This document shows, piece after piece, positions 63,658 to 64,000 of a stretch of 64,000 nt of DNA (its first letter is position 1; each line of letters starts with the position of its first letter). A program made the position numbers and the translations under genes. Source of the DNA: Sphingomonas sp. 3P27F8 (lineage in GTDB: Bacteria > Pseudomonadota > Alphaproteobacteria > Sphingomonadales > Sphingomonadaceae); assembly GCF_005502745.1 (NCBI RefSeq), contig NZ_SCNL01000007.1, positions 164,499 to 228,498 on the forward strand, given 5' to 3'. The notes under the pieces were generated by a model. The model was not told where the DNA came from and did no database searches. It was given only the letters and a program-made list of their open reading frames with translations.

Positions 63658-64000
63658 TGTGGATTTCCTTCGCCTGCGAACGCAAGCGTAACGGTGACCT
63701 GGCGGTGGCCAGCGCGATTGGTGGTGGCCACCAGTATGCGGCCGGGCGCGATCTTTCCCAGCGCGGCGGCGACCGCGCGGGCACGATCGGTGGCGAGCAC
63801 GGCGGCGCTGCCGGTATCCGGATCGACGTCGGCAGCCGTGCCATCGGTGCCGCCCGTAACGGTGAGAGCAACGCGTGGATCGCGCGCCACGTCTGTCGCC
63901 CAAGCGATCAGCGCGTCGGGGGCGGCGGGAAGCCCGGCGGAGCCAGGCGCAAAACCCGCCACGATATTGGCGGCCAGCGGGATCGCGGGCGGGCTGGGGC
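63654..64000 (-). CDS. Hypothetical protein, C-terminal part (OmpA-like region)
   Basis: The reading frame continues past the right edge, so only about the last 115 residues are here. A segment resembles a degenerate OmpA C-terminal domain: LTVTGGTDGTAADVDPDTGS, then ATDRARAVAAALGKIAPGRI. That would bind peptidoglycan. It is coupled to flgA (ATGA overlap) and is probably flagellar, but I cannot identify it. Confidence 0.5.
   Translation of the reverse strand, partial: PSPPAIPLAANIVAGFAPGSAGLPAAPDALIAWATDVARDPRVALTVTGGTDGTAADVDPDTGSAAVLATDRARAVAAALGKIAPGRILVATTNRAGHRQVTVTLAFAGEGNPQ

Noticed and set aside
1..64000. CRISPR arrays, insertion sequences, integrases, tRNA or rRNA genes
   Set aside because: I looked for direct repeats with spacers, transposase motifs and tRNA cloverleaf patterns and saw none; a tool-based scan (Infernal or tRNAscan) could still find a small RNA.

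Overview
This 64 kb window reads as an ordinary chromosomal segment of a GC-rich, flagellated alphaproteobacterium. It is most likely a sphingomonad (Sphingomonas in the broad sense). The clues are the order rnd-lptC-lptA-lptB-rpoN, a short-form HisG, DUF4169 and DUF2332 genes, a large TonB-dependent receptor next to a TetR gene and an MFS gene, and the style of the flagellar genes. No phage, insertion sequence, CRISPR array, tRNA or rRNA was recognised. I did not find a convincing new defence or mobile system. The most rewarding signal is regulatory.

Region 1 (1-8.7 kb): the 5' part of a methylmalonate-semialdehyde dehydrogenase gene with a divergent LysR regulator; rpoN and the lipopolysaccharide-transport genes lptB, lptA and lptC with an RNase D-like exonuclease; a glycine-rich double cold-shock-domain protein; a glutamine cyclotransferase; and the decayed remains of an aspartate/glutamate racemase gene.

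Region 2 (8.7-24.9 kb): a glnK-amtB nitrogen operon behind a textbook sigma-54 promoter; a frameshifted DUF2007 gene; a PPOX-fold protein, tldD and a zinc-finger gene; an ABC ATPase; hisG-hisD-nusB-DUF4169; rpmI-rplT-pheS-pheT; an aldose-epimerase-like gene; and prfC.

Region 3 (24.9-42 kb): an MFS transporter, a TonB receptor and a TetR regulator; etfBA; sucC; a DinG/XPD-type helicase with a SixA-like phosphatase; a YceD-like gene and a CBP3-like chaperone; bamE; an RcnB-like gene; an alanine-catabolism group (Lrp-type regulator, alr, dadA); and an HNH nuclease.

Region 4 (42-64 kb): a dense flagellar cluster. On the minus strand, a sigma-54 activator gene runs into fliE-F-G-H-I-J-K-L-M-N-O-P-Q-R-flhB-fliD-fliS. 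Flagellin fliC is divergent. A second minus-strand group holds flgA, flgM, flgN, a lytic transglycosylase gene, flhA and fliA. Two promoter families can be read by eye. Three sites match the sigma-54 consensus (before glnK, before the transglycosylase-flhA-fliA operon, and before fliK). Three sites share TAAA-N15-GTCGTTT (before fliC, fliD and flgM, classic sigma-28 targets). Together they suggest a cascade: RpoN plus the GAFTGA activator drive flhA-fliA and fliK, FliA then drives filament genes and its own anti-sigma factor FlgM. RpoN itself is encoded in region 1.
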